Assembly (NCBI GenBank): GCA_021769625.1
Contig: JAETSN010000049.1
Location: 1 to 32,493 of the forward strand
Direction of reading: 5' to 3'
Origin: [Clostridium] symbiosum
GTDB lineage: Bacteria; Bacillota; Clostridia; Lachnospirales; Lachnospiraceae
DNA length: 32,493 nt
Below are positions 1-7,280 of the stretch, in pieces. A model generated the notes under the pieces. It did not search any database. It had not been told where the DNA came from and worked only from the letters and a program-made list of their open reading frames with translations. A program made the translations under genes and the position numbers. Numbering within the stretch: the first letter of the stretch is position 1; each line of letters begins with the position of its first letter.

Positions 1-6
1 GCACAT
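1..6 (-). CDS. Possible first codons of a divergent gene leaving the window
   Basis: On the minus strand an ATG begins at position 6 and is preceded, 9 bases upstream, by AAGGAGG (complement of 16-22). This is a very good ribosome binding site for a gene that would run left out of the window. Only two codons are visible, so the product cannot be named. The same stretch contains an 8-bp inverted repeat (1-8 with 37-44), which may be chance or an operator over the leader. Confidence 0.35.
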
Positions 7-133
7 AGAGTCAAACCTCCTTGTTGGTTTTTAGCCTATGTGCATTGTAGCACAGTCAACAGAGTTTTGGCTCTATTTTATTTTTGGTTGCGGCCGGAGG
101 TCCGCGTTATGAAATATCATATGGGAGGCGTTT

Positions 134-2224
134 ATGGACAGTTTAATGTACAGCCTTATTTTCCTGCCGATGGCGGGAGCGGCAGTATCCTATATTGTCG
201 GAAAAAAGTATAAAAAATACAGGGATTATCTGGTCGGAGCCCTTTCGGTTCTGGAATTTGCACTGGCGGTTTTTCTGCTGTATCAGTATATAAAAGGCGG
301 ATCTGCCGGCGGCATGGCTGGCCTTCCCGGTGTGTGCGGCATGGGGCTTGGCTTTACGGTGGATGGATTCAGGGCTGTCTATGCCTGCATCGCGGCTTTT
401 ATGTGGATGTGCACTTCGCTGTTTTCCATTGAATATTTTGCGCATTACAGGAACAGAAACCGCTATTATATGTTCCAGCTGATCACACTGGGGGCGACCG
501 AGGCGATCTTTTTGTCGGCGGATCTGTATACGACCTTTGTGTTTTTTGAGATCATGTCATTTACATCCTATGTCTGGGTGGCGCAGGATGAGAGAAAGGA
601 GTCTCTGCGGGCGGCAGGCACATATCTGGCAGTGGCCCTGATCGGCGGGCTGGTGATGCTGATGGGACTGTTTCTTCTGTACTGTCAGGCCGGAACATTG
701 GAGATCGACAGGCTTTATGAGGCATGCCGGGGGAAAAATGTCTATGCGGCGGCGCTCTGTCTGCTGTTTGGCTTTGGCGCAAAGGCGGGTGTATTTCCAT
801 TGCATATCTGGCTGCCCAAAGCGCATCCCGTGGCGCCGGCGCCCGCCAGTGCGCTTTTGTCGGGTATTTTGACAAAAACAGGCATTTTCGGCATCCTTGT
901 GATAAGCTGCAAAATACTGCTGCACGATGGGATCTGGGGGACGCTAATCTTGTTGCTGGGCGTACTGACCATGGTGGCCGGCGCAGTGCTGGCGCTGTTT
1001 TCCGTTGATCTCAAGAGGACGCTGGCCTGCTCTTCGGTTTCCCAGATAGGTTTTATCATGGTGGGAATCGGCATGCAGGGGCTCCTCGGTGAAGAAAACA
1101 GGCTGGCGGTGAGGGGGAGTTTTCTCCATATGGTGAATCATTCCCTGTTTAAGCTGGTATTATTTATGGCAGCCGGCGTTGTTTATATGAATCTGCACAA
1201 GCTGGATCTCAACGAGATCAGGGGGTTTGGACGGAAGAAACCGCTGCTCGCTTTTGTTTATCTGATGGGCGCGCTTGGTATCGGCGGCATGCCCCTCTTC
1301 AGCGGTTATATCAGCAAGACGCTGCTGCATGAAAGTATTGTGGAATATACGGAAATACTGGCAGAAAATCCGGGAGAGGCGGTTCTTTTTTCCGCAGGGG
1401 ATATGAAAGCGATAGAGTGGACGTTTCTGGCCAGCGGAGGACTGACTGTTGCCTATATGATCAAACTGTTCATTGCGGTCTTTGTGGAAAAAAATAAAGA
1501 CGCGGCACTGCAGGAAAAATATGACGCGCGGACAGATTATATGAACGGCCTGAGCGGAGCGGTCTTACTGGCAGCAAGCCTGCTGTTCCCGATCATGGGC
1601 ATATTTTCGGGAATGACGATGGATAAGCTGGCGGATCTGGGACAGGGCTTTATGGGATTTGAAGCGGCAGGAGAAAAAACCGCGTACTTCAGTTTCGGAA
1701 ATTTAAAAGGCGGCCTGATTTCCCTTGTCATCGGCGTACTTCTTTACATTGTGATCTGTCGGCTCTGGATGATGAAAAAACAAAAGGATGGCAGCAGGGT
1801 TTATCTGAACAGATGGCCGAAGATGCTGGACCTGGAAGAGTATCTTTACAGGCCTGTTCTGCGGGTCCTGATAAAAGTGTGTGCTGCGGCAGCGGGGCTT
1901 CTTGATGTTCTGGTGGATGCTGTTGTGGTAGTTTTGCGGAAAACGATCTACAGGGACCATACGAAGATGGGAGAGCTGAAAGAGGGAAATGCCCTGACTT
2001 ATATCCTGGGGAGTGCGGCGAATGCGGTATGCAGGATCCTGAACCGTACTTTGTGGAGGAAGCAGCCGAGAGAAACGGATTATAAGCATAAAATGGCGCT
2101 TGATTACTGGAGAATGAGGGAGACTGTCTATATGATCACAAGAAGTCTCTCCTATGGTTTGATCATATTCTCGATCGGGCTTTGCGCGACATTGATCTAT
2201 CTGTTGGTGGGGGCGGTAAAATGA
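134..2224 (+). CDS. NuoL/MrpA/HyfB-like proton-conducting membrane subunit
   Basis: This is a polytopic membrane protein of 696 aa from the family of antiporter-like subunits of complex I, Mrp antiporters and membrane-bound hydrogenases. These subunits move H+ or Na+ across the cytoplasmic membrane. About 14 hydrophobic segments fill residues 1-500. The family hallmarks are present: the FFEIMSF segment with Glu139, FGFGAKAGVFPLHIWLPKAH around 212-231 with Lys217, and a downstream PAPASALLSG / SSVSQIGFIMVG pair. A C-terminal extension of about 170 aa carries a cytoplasmic part and a last membrane helix at about 670-692. The start is set by GGGAGG just upstream of ATG 134. No other complex I, Mrp or hydrogenase subunits lie in the window. 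They may lie to the left, but the gene there appears to diverge. The exact subfamily (Mrp, Ech/Hyf or stand-alone) is not resolved. Confidence 0.85.
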   Translation: MDSLMYSLIFLPMAGAAVSYIVGKKYKKYRDYLVGALSVLEFALAVFLLYQYIKGGSAGGMAGLPGVCGMGLGFTVDGFRAVYACIAAFMWMCTSLFSIEYFAHYRNRNRYYMFQLITLGATEAIFLSADLYTTFVFFEIMSFTSYVWVAQDERKESLRAAGTYLAVALIGGLVMLMGLFLLYCQAGTLEIDRLYEACRGKNVYAAALCLLFGFGAKAGVFPLHIWLPKAHPVAPAPASALLSGILTKTGIFGILVISCKILLHDGIWGTLILLLGVLTMVAGAVLALFSVDLKRTLACSSVSQIGFIMVGIGMQGLLGEENRLAVRGSFLHMVNHSLFKLVLFMAAGVVYMNLHKLDLNEIRGFGRKKPLLAFVYLMGALGIGGMPLFSGYISKTLLHESIVEYTEILAENPGEAVLFSAGDMKAIEWTFLASGGLTVAYMIKLFIAVFVEKNKDAALQEKYDARTDYMNGLSGAVLLAASLLFPIMGIFSGMTMDKLADLGQGFMGFEAAGEKTAYFSFGNLKGGLISLVIGVLLYIVICRLWMMKKQKDGSRVYLNRWPKMLDLEEYLYRPVLRVLIKVCAAAAGLLDVLVDAVVVVLRKTIYRDHTKMGELKEGNALTYILGSAANAVCRILNRTLWRKQPRETDYKHKMALDYWRMRETVYMITRSLSYGLIIFSIGLCATLIYLLVGAVK

Positions 2225-2314
2225 CCGACCATATGAAATCGGAAAGCAGAATTGCCGATACAAACAGTAGAATAAAGAAAGATTATGTGATATAGAACAG
2301 AGGTGTGGTATAGA

Positions 2315-2641
2315 ATGGCATCTATGGGAGATTTCTGGCCGTATATCGTTTATCGCTACCTGCCGGAAACAGATAAGTATCAGCAAATTTTCATGGTAGA
2401 CGCCTGGGAAAAGGAATGCAGGGAAAAGGATTATGACGGAAATCCCTATCCGGAGGATATCGATCAGGAAAAGAGCGGTATTGTATACTTTGTGACGGAG
2501 GGAGAAGGCTACGATTCTTCCAAAACGAAAACGATCAGCAAAAGCGAGTATGAAAAATGGCGGAAAGAACAGGGGCTGGAAGGCGCAAAGATAGAGATTT
2601 TATATCAGGCGCTGACGGAGGAGAATATAGAGAAGATCTGA
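2315..2641 (+). CDS. Small uncharacterised protein
   Basis: A soluble, acidic and charged protein of 108 aa with no signal peptide or membrane segment. The family is not recognised. The N-terminus is aromatic (FWPYIVYRYLP), and the middle is rich in Asp, Glu and Lys with several Tyr. A GTG at 2303 is also in frame, but AGAGGTG at 2299-2305 is well spaced for ATG 2315, so that start is preferred. It lies 90 bases after the ion-pump subunit in the same direction and may be co-transcribed with it. The lipid kinase downstream has its own promoter. Confidence 0.6.
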   Translation: MASMGDFWPYIVYRYLPETDKYQQIFMVDAWEKECREKDYDGNPYPEDIDQEKSGIVYFVTEGEGYDSSKTKTISKSEYEKWRKEQGLEGAKIEILYQALTEENIEKI

Positions 2642-2689
2642 GTGTGTAAGAGGAAGCAGTAATGAGGCTGGGGCAAAAAAGAAAAACAC

Positions 2690-2718
2690 TTGTCCCGGAC
2701 AACAGGTTTGGATATAAT
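2690..2718 (+). promoter_or_regulatory. Promoter of the lipid kinase gene, -35 inside a palindrome
   Basis: TTGTCC (2690-2695), a 17-base spacer and a perfect TATAAT (2713-2718) form a sigma-A-type promoter. The -35 is one arm of the 13-base perfect palindrome TTGTCC-C-GGACAA (2690-2702), which may be a repressor operator. Confidence 0.65.
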
Positions 2719-2760
2719 AATGAAATATAAAGCTATCATGGAATGAAGGAAGAGGTAGGT

Positions 2761-3642
2761 ATGAAAAAACTTCTGCTGATCTACAATCCCGTGTCCGGCA
2801 TGACTAAAACCAGGCTCAGCCTGCAGAAGGCCGTGGAATATTATGACAGCCGGGACTATCTTGTCACGGTATGTCTGATAAACCGGCTGGAGGATTATGC
2901 GAAAGATATCGATTTTAAATCCTACGATTTGATCGTATGCAGCGGCGGGGACGGGACATTGAATATAACGGCTTCTTTCCTGATCCGGAAGAATCTGCCT
3001 GCGCAGATCGCCTATATCCCGTCCGGTTCTACCAATGATTTTGCCTACAGTCTCGGGCTCTCCGGCGATGCAGATGCGCTTTTGCAAAATACCATAGAGG
3101 GGCAGCCGAGGCAGATTGATGCGGGGCGGTTTAATGCTTCCAGATATTTTCTCTATGTGGCAGCCTTCGGGATCTTTACGAAAGTTTCCTATACCACATC
3201 CCAGAAGGCAAAAAATCTGCTGGGGCACGCAGCCTATATTCTGGAGGGGATAAAGAGTATTGCAGATTTAAAGAGTTACCATATCAAAGCGGAACTGGAT
3301 GAGGAGACGATAGAAGATGATTTTATTCTCGGCATGGTGACAAATTCCCTGTCCATCGGCGGTTTCCGGAACATTCTGCCGTCGGATACCGCGCTGGATG
3401 ACGGGTTGTTCGAGGTGGTGTTCGTAAAGATGCCGAAAAATCTCACGGCGCTGAATGAGATCATCCTGTCGCTGGTGGGTGAGAAACCGGAGGACAATCA
3501 GCATATCTTTTACGGCAAAACCTCCAAAGTGATCATGCGCTCGGAAGAAAAGATTTCCTGGGCGCTGGACGGAGAATTCGGCGGGGAGGAAGATATGGTG
3601 CGGATCGAGAACAGAAGAAAGCTGCTGTCCATTATATGTTAG
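2761..3642 (+). CDS. Diacylglycerol kinase family lipid kinase (YegS/DgkB type)
   Basis: A cytosolic or membrane-associated kinase of 293 aa in the DAGK catalytic-domain family. Family members phosphorylate diacylglycerol or related lipids, recycling them to phosphatidic acid. Visible motifs are the N-terminal LLLIYNPVSG, the nucleotide-binding SGGDGTLN at residues 61-68, and PSGSTNDFA at about 87-95. The C-terminal half is beta-rich (SWALDGE near the end), as in YegS and DgkB. An ATG at 2743 is in frame, but AGGAAGAGGTAGGT directly before ATG 2761 selects the later start, and that protein begins right at the conserved first strand. The gene is monocistronic: it has its own promoter (2690-2718) and a strong terminator (3650-3713). 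Substrate and exact orthology are not shown by the sequence. Confidence 0.88.
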   Translation: MKKLLLIYNPVSGMTKTRLSLQKAVEYYDSRDYLVTVCLINRLEDYAKDIDFKSYDLIVCSGGDGTLNITASFLIRKNLPAQIAYIPSGSTNDFAYSLGLSGDADALLQNTIEGQPRQIDAGRFNASRYFLYVAAFGIFTKVSYTTSQKAKNLLGHAAYILEGIKSIADLKSYHIKAELDEETIEDDFILGMVTNSLSIGGFRNILPSDTALDDGLFEVVFVKMPKNLTALNEIILSLVGEKPEDNQHIFYGKTSKVIMRSEEKISWALDGEFGGEEDMVRIENRRKLLSIIC

Positions 3643-3649
3643 AAAAAGG

Positions 3650-3713
3650 AACATGCCGTAAAGCGATGACCGGATTTATCCTGTTACTGTTATTGCTTTA
3701 CGGCATGTTTTTT
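3650..3713. terminator. Rho-independent terminator, probably bidirectional
   Basis: Perfect 15-bp arms at 3650-3664 and 3695-3709 enclose a 30-base loop. A run of six T (3708-3713) follows on the plus strand. On the minus strand CCTTTTTC follows the stem, so it can also stop the converging L,D-transpeptidase transcript. Confidence 0.85.
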
Positions 3714-3730
3714 ATTCCTGCGGGCAACGA

Positions 3731-3758
3731 GCCAAGTGACTGCTTGCAGGCATTTGGC
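3731..3758. other. Intergenic hairpin in a GC-rich non-coding block
   Basis: In the gap between the converging genes (3714-3821) lies a strong hairpin. Arms 3731-3738 and 3751-3758 pair over 8 bp with one G-T, and inside them CTGC pairs with GCAG around a TT loop. The following bases to 3821 also look non-random and repeat CCTGCGG, but contain no ORF. Confidence 0.5.
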
Positions 3759-3821
3759 GACTGCCGCGCTTAAAGTCAACCGAGAGCTGGCTTAGGCATA
3801 TTGGCTACCTGCGGAAACTAT

Positions 3822-5531
3822 TTACGGGGAAATGGTTCCGTTCTCCGGCGGAAGCTGCATATCGGGAGCGGGAATTGTGCCCTCCGGCGGAACCTGCGCA
3901 TCGGGAGCGGGAATTGTACCCTCCGGCGGAAGCTGTGTATCGGGAGCAGGAAGTCCGTTATCCAAAGGCGGCTGTACTTCAGGCGGCAGTATGGGATTTT
4001 CCGGCAGCAGGGGTATTTCCGGTTCCGGCGCGACCGTATGGCTCGAGACTTTATCACCGGAAAGATTCGTGGCATAGGCCTGTTCCGTTCCGCTTAAGTG
4101 GTAACATAAAACAGGGATCCCCTGTTCGATATTTTCAAAAATTGTCTCCGCAACTTTAGGCGGAAGGTTGATGCAGCCGTGGGATCCATTTGTCTTGTAA
4201 ATGGAACCGCCAAAGGTAGAGCGCCAGGAACTGTCGTGCATGCCGATATTCCCGTTAAACGGCATCCAGTAGGAGACGGGAGTCCGGTAATTCTGGCCTT
4301 TTAAGGTGGCATTCCGTTCTTTGTATGTAATCGAATAAGCGCCGCCCGGCGTATCGTTTCCTCTGGAGGGATTCCCCGATACAAAATCGGATTCTATGAC
4401 CAGCTCCCCGTCTTTATAATAAAATAAATGCTGTGCGGTGAGGTTGATCTCCACATAAGTATCACCGTAGTCGGGACCGTCATGGCTTGCGGCTTCCATT
4501 GTGTAAGCGGGTTCTCTGGTGATGCTCTTACCTTCCCGAAGTATCTTCATCAGCTCGTCAACTTCCGCTTCTTTATCGATCATCCAGCCGTAAAAGCCGT
4601 TTTTGATCGTGACGGTTTCTCCGTAGGAGGTCTCAAGCGTTTTCGGGGAGTAAGCCGTATTGTATTTTTTAGCGAGCTCTTTTACATAAGCGGTCACGGC
4701 TTCTTTGTCGATGGTCCTTCTGCCGCTTTTGCTCACGGAAATCCACTCGGAGATCGTATCGCTGTCCAGAACTTCGGTCTGACTGCCAAACTGATATGTG
4801 ACAGTCATGTCAGAATAGGACTGGAGCAGGGAGAGCTGCTCCTGCAGTGAGGGGTCTTCGGAAGATATCTTCGGGAGCCTGTAAATGCCCGCATCCGCAA
4901 GAGAAAGGCGCTCATCCAGATTGCGGACGGCTCTCGAGACGGCTTCGAACAGGGCATCCGCCATAATTTCATTGCCTCTGGTCTCCGGCATGATATGATA
5001 ACCGGCATTTTTTTCATAGGTGATATAAGCGCTTTCCGGAGAGACCCATTTACTTTGATCCATGCAGGACAAAGAATCCACTGCTGCATGAAGTTTATCT
5101 TCATCATAGTCGATGTCCAGTGAATAATTTTTATCGTGAAAACTTTCCAGACCCCATGCCAGTATATTCTGGCTGTCGAGTATCGCCTGCAGGGCGCTGT
5201 CATCTGTCATGCAAAGGCCGATGCTGCTGCCGGAAACGGATTCCGTATGTTCCCCTTCCTCCGCCAGGATCAGTATGTACTCCCCGGCGGCCGTATTTAC
5301 GGCTTCGAGTGCTTTGGAGGGATCCAATCCCGATACGTTGATGCCGTTTATGATGGTGCCCGGAAAAAAGACGTTCTGATAGGAGGATCCGATCAGAAAA
5401 TACAGAATGATCGCGGTACAGAAAATGACACCGGAAATGATGTACAGTCTGGTGCGCTTCGCTTTTGGCCTGCCGTTTTTTTTCTTTTTTTTATTGTGCT
5501 GTGTATCCTGGGTTTCTTTTTCCTGCTGCAT
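3822..5531 (-). CDS. L,D-transpeptidase (YkuD) with N-terminal anchor and repeat tail
   Basis: A cell-wall enzyme of 569 aa predicted to make 3-3 peptidoglycan cross-links or attach proteins to the wall. The order is a short basic cytoplasmic tail (KKKKKNGRPKAKR), one membrane anchor at about 28-48, a VanW/PG_binding_4-like extracellular region beginning with GTIINGINVSGLD, and a YkuD domain with the catalytic motif SHGCINL (Cys453). The last 70 residues are Pro-rich and hold three copies of a 13-residue repeat (APD-x-Q-x-PPEGTIP). In-frame codons run up to 5621, but nothing resembling a ribosome site precedes that codon. GAAGG lies about 10 bases before ATG 5531, so the shorter start is chosen. 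A minus-strand TATAAT at 5569-5574 may be its -10 box. The -35 is weak. It stands alone between two convergent or tandem units. Confidence 0.9.
   Translation of the reverse strand: MQQEKETQDTQHNKKKKKNGRPKAKRTRLYIISGVIFCTAIILYFLIGSSYQNVFFPGTIINGINVSGLDPSKALEAVNTAAGEYILILAEEGEHTESVSGSSIGLCMTDDSALQAILDSQNILAWGLESFHDKNYSLDIDYDEDKLHAAVDSLSCMDQSKWVSPESAYITYEKNAGYHIMPETRGNEIMADALFEAVSRAVRNLDERLSLADAGIYRLPKISSEDPSLQEQLSLLQSYSDMTVTYQFGSQTEVLDSDTISEWISVSKSGRRTIDKEAVTAYVKELAKKYNTAYSPKTLETSYGETVTIKNGFYGWMIDKEAEVDELMKILREGKSITREPAYTMEAASHDGPDYGDTYVEINLTAQHLFYYKDGELVIESDFVSGNPSRGNDTPGGAYSITYKERNATLKGQNYRTPVSYWMPFNGNIGMHDSSWRSTFGGSIYKTNGSHGCINLPPKVAETIFENIEQGIPVLCYHLSGTEQAYATNLSGDKVSSHTVAPEPEIPLLPENPILPPEVQPPLDNGLPAPDTQLPPEGTIPAPDAQVPPEGTIPAPDMQLPPENGTISP
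3843..3959 (-). repeat. 39-bp tandem repeat, three copies, within the L,D-transpeptidase tail
   Basis: Units at 3843-3881, 3882-3920 and 3921-3959 begin with CTCCGGCGGAA. Each encodes a 13-residue Pro-rich unit. The copy nearest the YkuD domain (3921-3959) diverges in its last bases. The number of copies could vary between strains by slippage. Confidence 0.85.
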
Positions 5532-5651
5532 ATGTAAAACTGCCTTCTTTCCCAATATGTCTTTTTCTATTATATGATGATATCGACAGTAAAAGGTTTT
5601 GCCTTTACAGAAATTCTTCATGGAAAATCAAGGAAAGGGATAGAGATAGAA

Positions 5652-5683
5652 ATGGCAGCAGAAATAAGGTCTCCTGCTGCCAT
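5652..5683 (-). terminator. Terminator hairpin downstream of rubredoxin
   Basis: Perfect 10-bp arms at 5652-5661 and 5674-5683 enclose a 12-base loop. Reading on the minus strand, TTTCTAT follows the stem, a modest T-rich tail, 65 bases after the rubredoxin stop. Confidence 0.55.
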
Positions 5684-5748
5684 AATTTTATCTGTTTCCT
5701 TCAGATAACTCTGATTTTGGAAAGCCTGTAAAGCGTGATCTTTGTCGT

Positions 5749-5919
5749 TTAGGGTGTCTCAACAACCTTTTTGAACATGGATTTGTCGATACCGCATACA
5801 GGGCATACCCAATCATCCGGAAGATCTGTAAAAGCTGTGCCGGGAGCTATACCGTGCTCAGGATCACCTTTCGCAGGATCGTAGGTGTAACCACAGGGAT
5901 TGCAAAAATATTTGTCCAT
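5749..5919 (-). CDS. Rubredoxin
   Basis: A small cytosolic electron carrier of 56 aa with one iron held by four cysteines. The two knuckles are C6-N-P-C9-G and C39-P-V-C42-G. The rest ([28 protein letters not shown]) matches the canonical rubredoxin fold at full length. The start is fixed by AAGGAGG 7 bases before ATG 5919. Its own promoter lies at 5959-5988. It follows reverse rubrerythrin and perR on the same strand. In anaerobes rubredoxin feeds electrons to such peroxidases, so the three genes form a peroxide/oxygen-defence group. Confidence 0.96.
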   Translation of the reverse strand: MDKYFCNPCGYTYDPAKGDPEHGIAPGTAFTDLPDDWVCPVCGIDKSMFKKVVETP

Positions 5920-5958
5920 AACAAAGCCTCCTTATCATGTATGTATAAATTTACGAAT

Positions 5959-5988
5959 ATTGTAGCACTTATAAAGGGAATGCGTCAA
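5959..5988 (-). promoter_or_regulatory. Promoter of rubredoxin
   Basis: On the minus strand TTGACG (complement of 5983-5988), an 18-base spacer and TACAAT (complement of 5959-5964) precede the rubredoxin ribosome site. This indicates transcription separate from rubrerythrin. Confidence 0.65.
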
Positions 5989-5990
5989 GT

Positions 5991-6022
5991 AAGGGAATAA
6001 ACCGGAAATGGTTTATTCCCTT
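5991..6022 (-). terminator. Perfect stem-loop after reverse rubrerythrin
   Basis: Thirteen-bp perfect arms (5991-6003 and 6010-6022) enclose a 6-base loop between the rubrerythrin stop and the rubredoxin promoter. There is no T run after the stem in the minus direction, so it may be a weak terminator, an mRNA 3'-end stabiliser or an operator next to the -35 box. Confidence 0.5.
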
Positions 6023-6056
6023 CATTTTAACAGTTTTTTCGGTACTTAAAAAGATA

Positions 6057-6596
6057 TTAACCGAAGTATCTCTTGAGCAGGCCTTCGAATGCTTTGCCGT
6101 GACGGGCCTCATCCCTTGCCATCTCATGAACGGTGTCATGGATCGCGTCAAGATTGGCAGCTTTTGCCCTCTTGGCAAGATCGAACTTACCTGCGGTAGC
6201 GCCGTTTTCAGCTTCCACTCTCATCTCAAGGTTCTTCTTTGTGGAATCGGTCACAACTTCGCCGAGCAGTTCAGCAAATTTAGCGGCATGTTCAGCCTCT
6301 TCATAAGCTGCTTTCTCCCAGTAAAGGCCGATCTCAGGATAACCTTCCCTGTGGGCAACCCTTGCCATTGCAAGATACATACCAACTTCGGAGCATTCGC
6401 CGTTGAAGTTTGCTCTTAAGTCTTCCAGAATATCTTCAGAAACGCCTTTTGCTACGCCTACAACGTGTTCTGCAGCCCAGGACATTTCGCCGCTCTGTGC
6501 TGCAAATTTCTCAGCAGGTGCATTACACTGAGGGCATTTCTCAGGGGGCTGATCTCCTTCGTGAACATAACCGCATACCTGACATACAAATTTCAT
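6057..6596 (-). CDS. Reverse rubrerythrin (peroxide/oxygen reductase)
   Basis: A cytosolic non-heme iron peroxidase of 179 aa that reduces H2O2, and in some clostridia O2, to water. The rubredoxin-like Fe site comes first (C5, C8, C21, C24 in [10 protein letters not shown] and CPQC). A four-helix diiron domain follows, with Glu67, EEAEH (E100, H103) and DEARH (E163, H166). This order is the reverse of classical rubrerythrin and defines the reverse type known in Clostridium. AGGAG in the leader supports ATG 6596. The gene sits 85 bases downstream of perR. A small GC hairpin at 6636-6654 in that gap may partly separate the two transcripts. PerR control is likely from family knowledge, but no clear operator was identified directly before this gene. 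Confidence 0.94.
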   Translation of the reverse strand: MKFVCQVCGYVHEGDQPPEKCPQCNAPAEKFAAQSGEMSWAAEHVVGVAKGVSEDILEDLRANFNGECSEVGMYLAMARVAHREGYPEIGLYWEKAAYEEAEHAAKFAELLGEVVTDSTKKNLEMRVEAENGATAGKFDLAKRAKAANLDAIHDTVHEMARDEARHGKAFEGLLKRYFG

Positions 6597-6681
6597 TGTT
6601 TTTTCTCCTTTTCTTTTTGCTTTATATTTTATTTAAACCGGAAAGTACCCGGTTATAAATCTTTGGGATGCTGATAAAGAT

Positions 6682-7083
6682 TCAGCTTTCGGAAGTGCCG
6701 GTCTTTTTACAGCAGTTGCCGCAGATACCATAGAAATAAGTGATATGTCCGGCAATCTGCCCGTCAAAATTGACGCCTGCGATATCCTTTATCGTATCAA
6801 TATTTTTCATCTGCAGATCGATCACGCTGCCGCACTCCGTGCAGATAAAATGATAATGCGGAAAAGTTTTCGCATCGAAATGATCCACCCCGTCCCCCAC
6901 ATTCAGTTTCCGGATCTCCCCCAGATCCGTTAAGAGCTGGAGATTCCGGTAAACGGTGCCGAGACTGATATTGGGAAAGGTTTCCCGTACATCCATATAG
7001 ATCATATCCGCGGTGGGATGGTCTTCTCTATTGATAAGGCTTTCCTTGATCACTTCTCTCTGCCTGCTGTATTTCAGTGCCAT
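6682..7083 (-). CDS. perR: PerR-type Fur-family peroxide-sensing repressor
   Basis: A metal-dependent DNA-binding repressor of 133 aa. It has an N-terminal winged helix (GTVYRNLQLL around 42-51) and a C-terminal dimerisation domain. The structural zinc site is complete: C81-T-E-C84 and C121-G-N-C124. The regulatory site residues expected for PerR are present: H22, HFD with Asp70, HYH with H76 and H78, and Asp89. An Asp rather than Glu at position 70 favours PerR over Fur. The start follows AAGGAG upstream of ATG 7083, with an excellent promoter at 7122-7149. Rubrerythrin and rubredoxin follow, the classical targets of clostridial PerR. Peroxide oxidation of a metal-binding His would release repression. 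Confidence 0.9.
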   Translation of the reverse strand: MALKYSRQREVIKESLINREDHPTADMIYMDVRETFPNISLGTVYRNLQLLTDLGEIRKLNVGDGVDHFDAKTFPHYHFICTECGSVIDLQMKNIDTIKDIAGVNFDGQIAGHITYFYGICGNCCKKTGTSES

Positions 7084-7121
7084 AAAGTCTCCTTGTTGAA
7101 AATAGGAATGATTACTATTTT

Positions 7122-7149
7122 ACTATAACATAATTTTTCGACTTGTCAA
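7122..7149 (-). promoter_or_regulatory. perR promoter with AT-rich PerR-box-like region
   Basis: The minus strand reads TTGACA (complement of 7144-7149), a 16-base spacer and TATAGT (complement of 7122-7127). The -10 overlaps the AT-rich stretch 7112-7128, which begins TTA and ends TAA like a PerR box but is only partly palindromic. Autoregulation is plausible, not shown. Confidence 0.7.
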
Positions 7150-7223
7150 CACTCACTGCTTATTTTTATATTTTTTTTAGAAGATTATTCTTCTCTTTTT
7201 ACAAAAGAAAGAGGAGATTGTGG

Positions 7224-7229
7224 TATAAT
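7224..7229 (+). promoter_or_regulatory. Extended -10 promoter of the histidine kinase/regulator pair
   Basis: TGG-TATAAT at 7221-7229 is an extended -10 element. No good -35 is seen 16-18 bases upstream, as often with this class. The palindrome CCCTAGGG lies just downstream (7233-7240) and could be an operator. Confidence 0.55.
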
Positions 7230-7280
7230 ATCCCCTAGGGAAAAACGGGTTCAGACAATTATGAAATACAGGAATAAAAT

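Noticed and set aside
1-44. 8-bp inverted repeat as a terminator
   Set aside because: No T run follows, and the stretch better fits the leader of a divergent gene with AAGGAGG at 16-22.
3801-4159. Several overlapping plus-strand ORFs opposite the L,D-transpeptidase tail
   Set aside because: They are shadows of the 39-bp repeat on the other strand. The composition is Cys/Gly/Arg-rich and there is no ribosome site.
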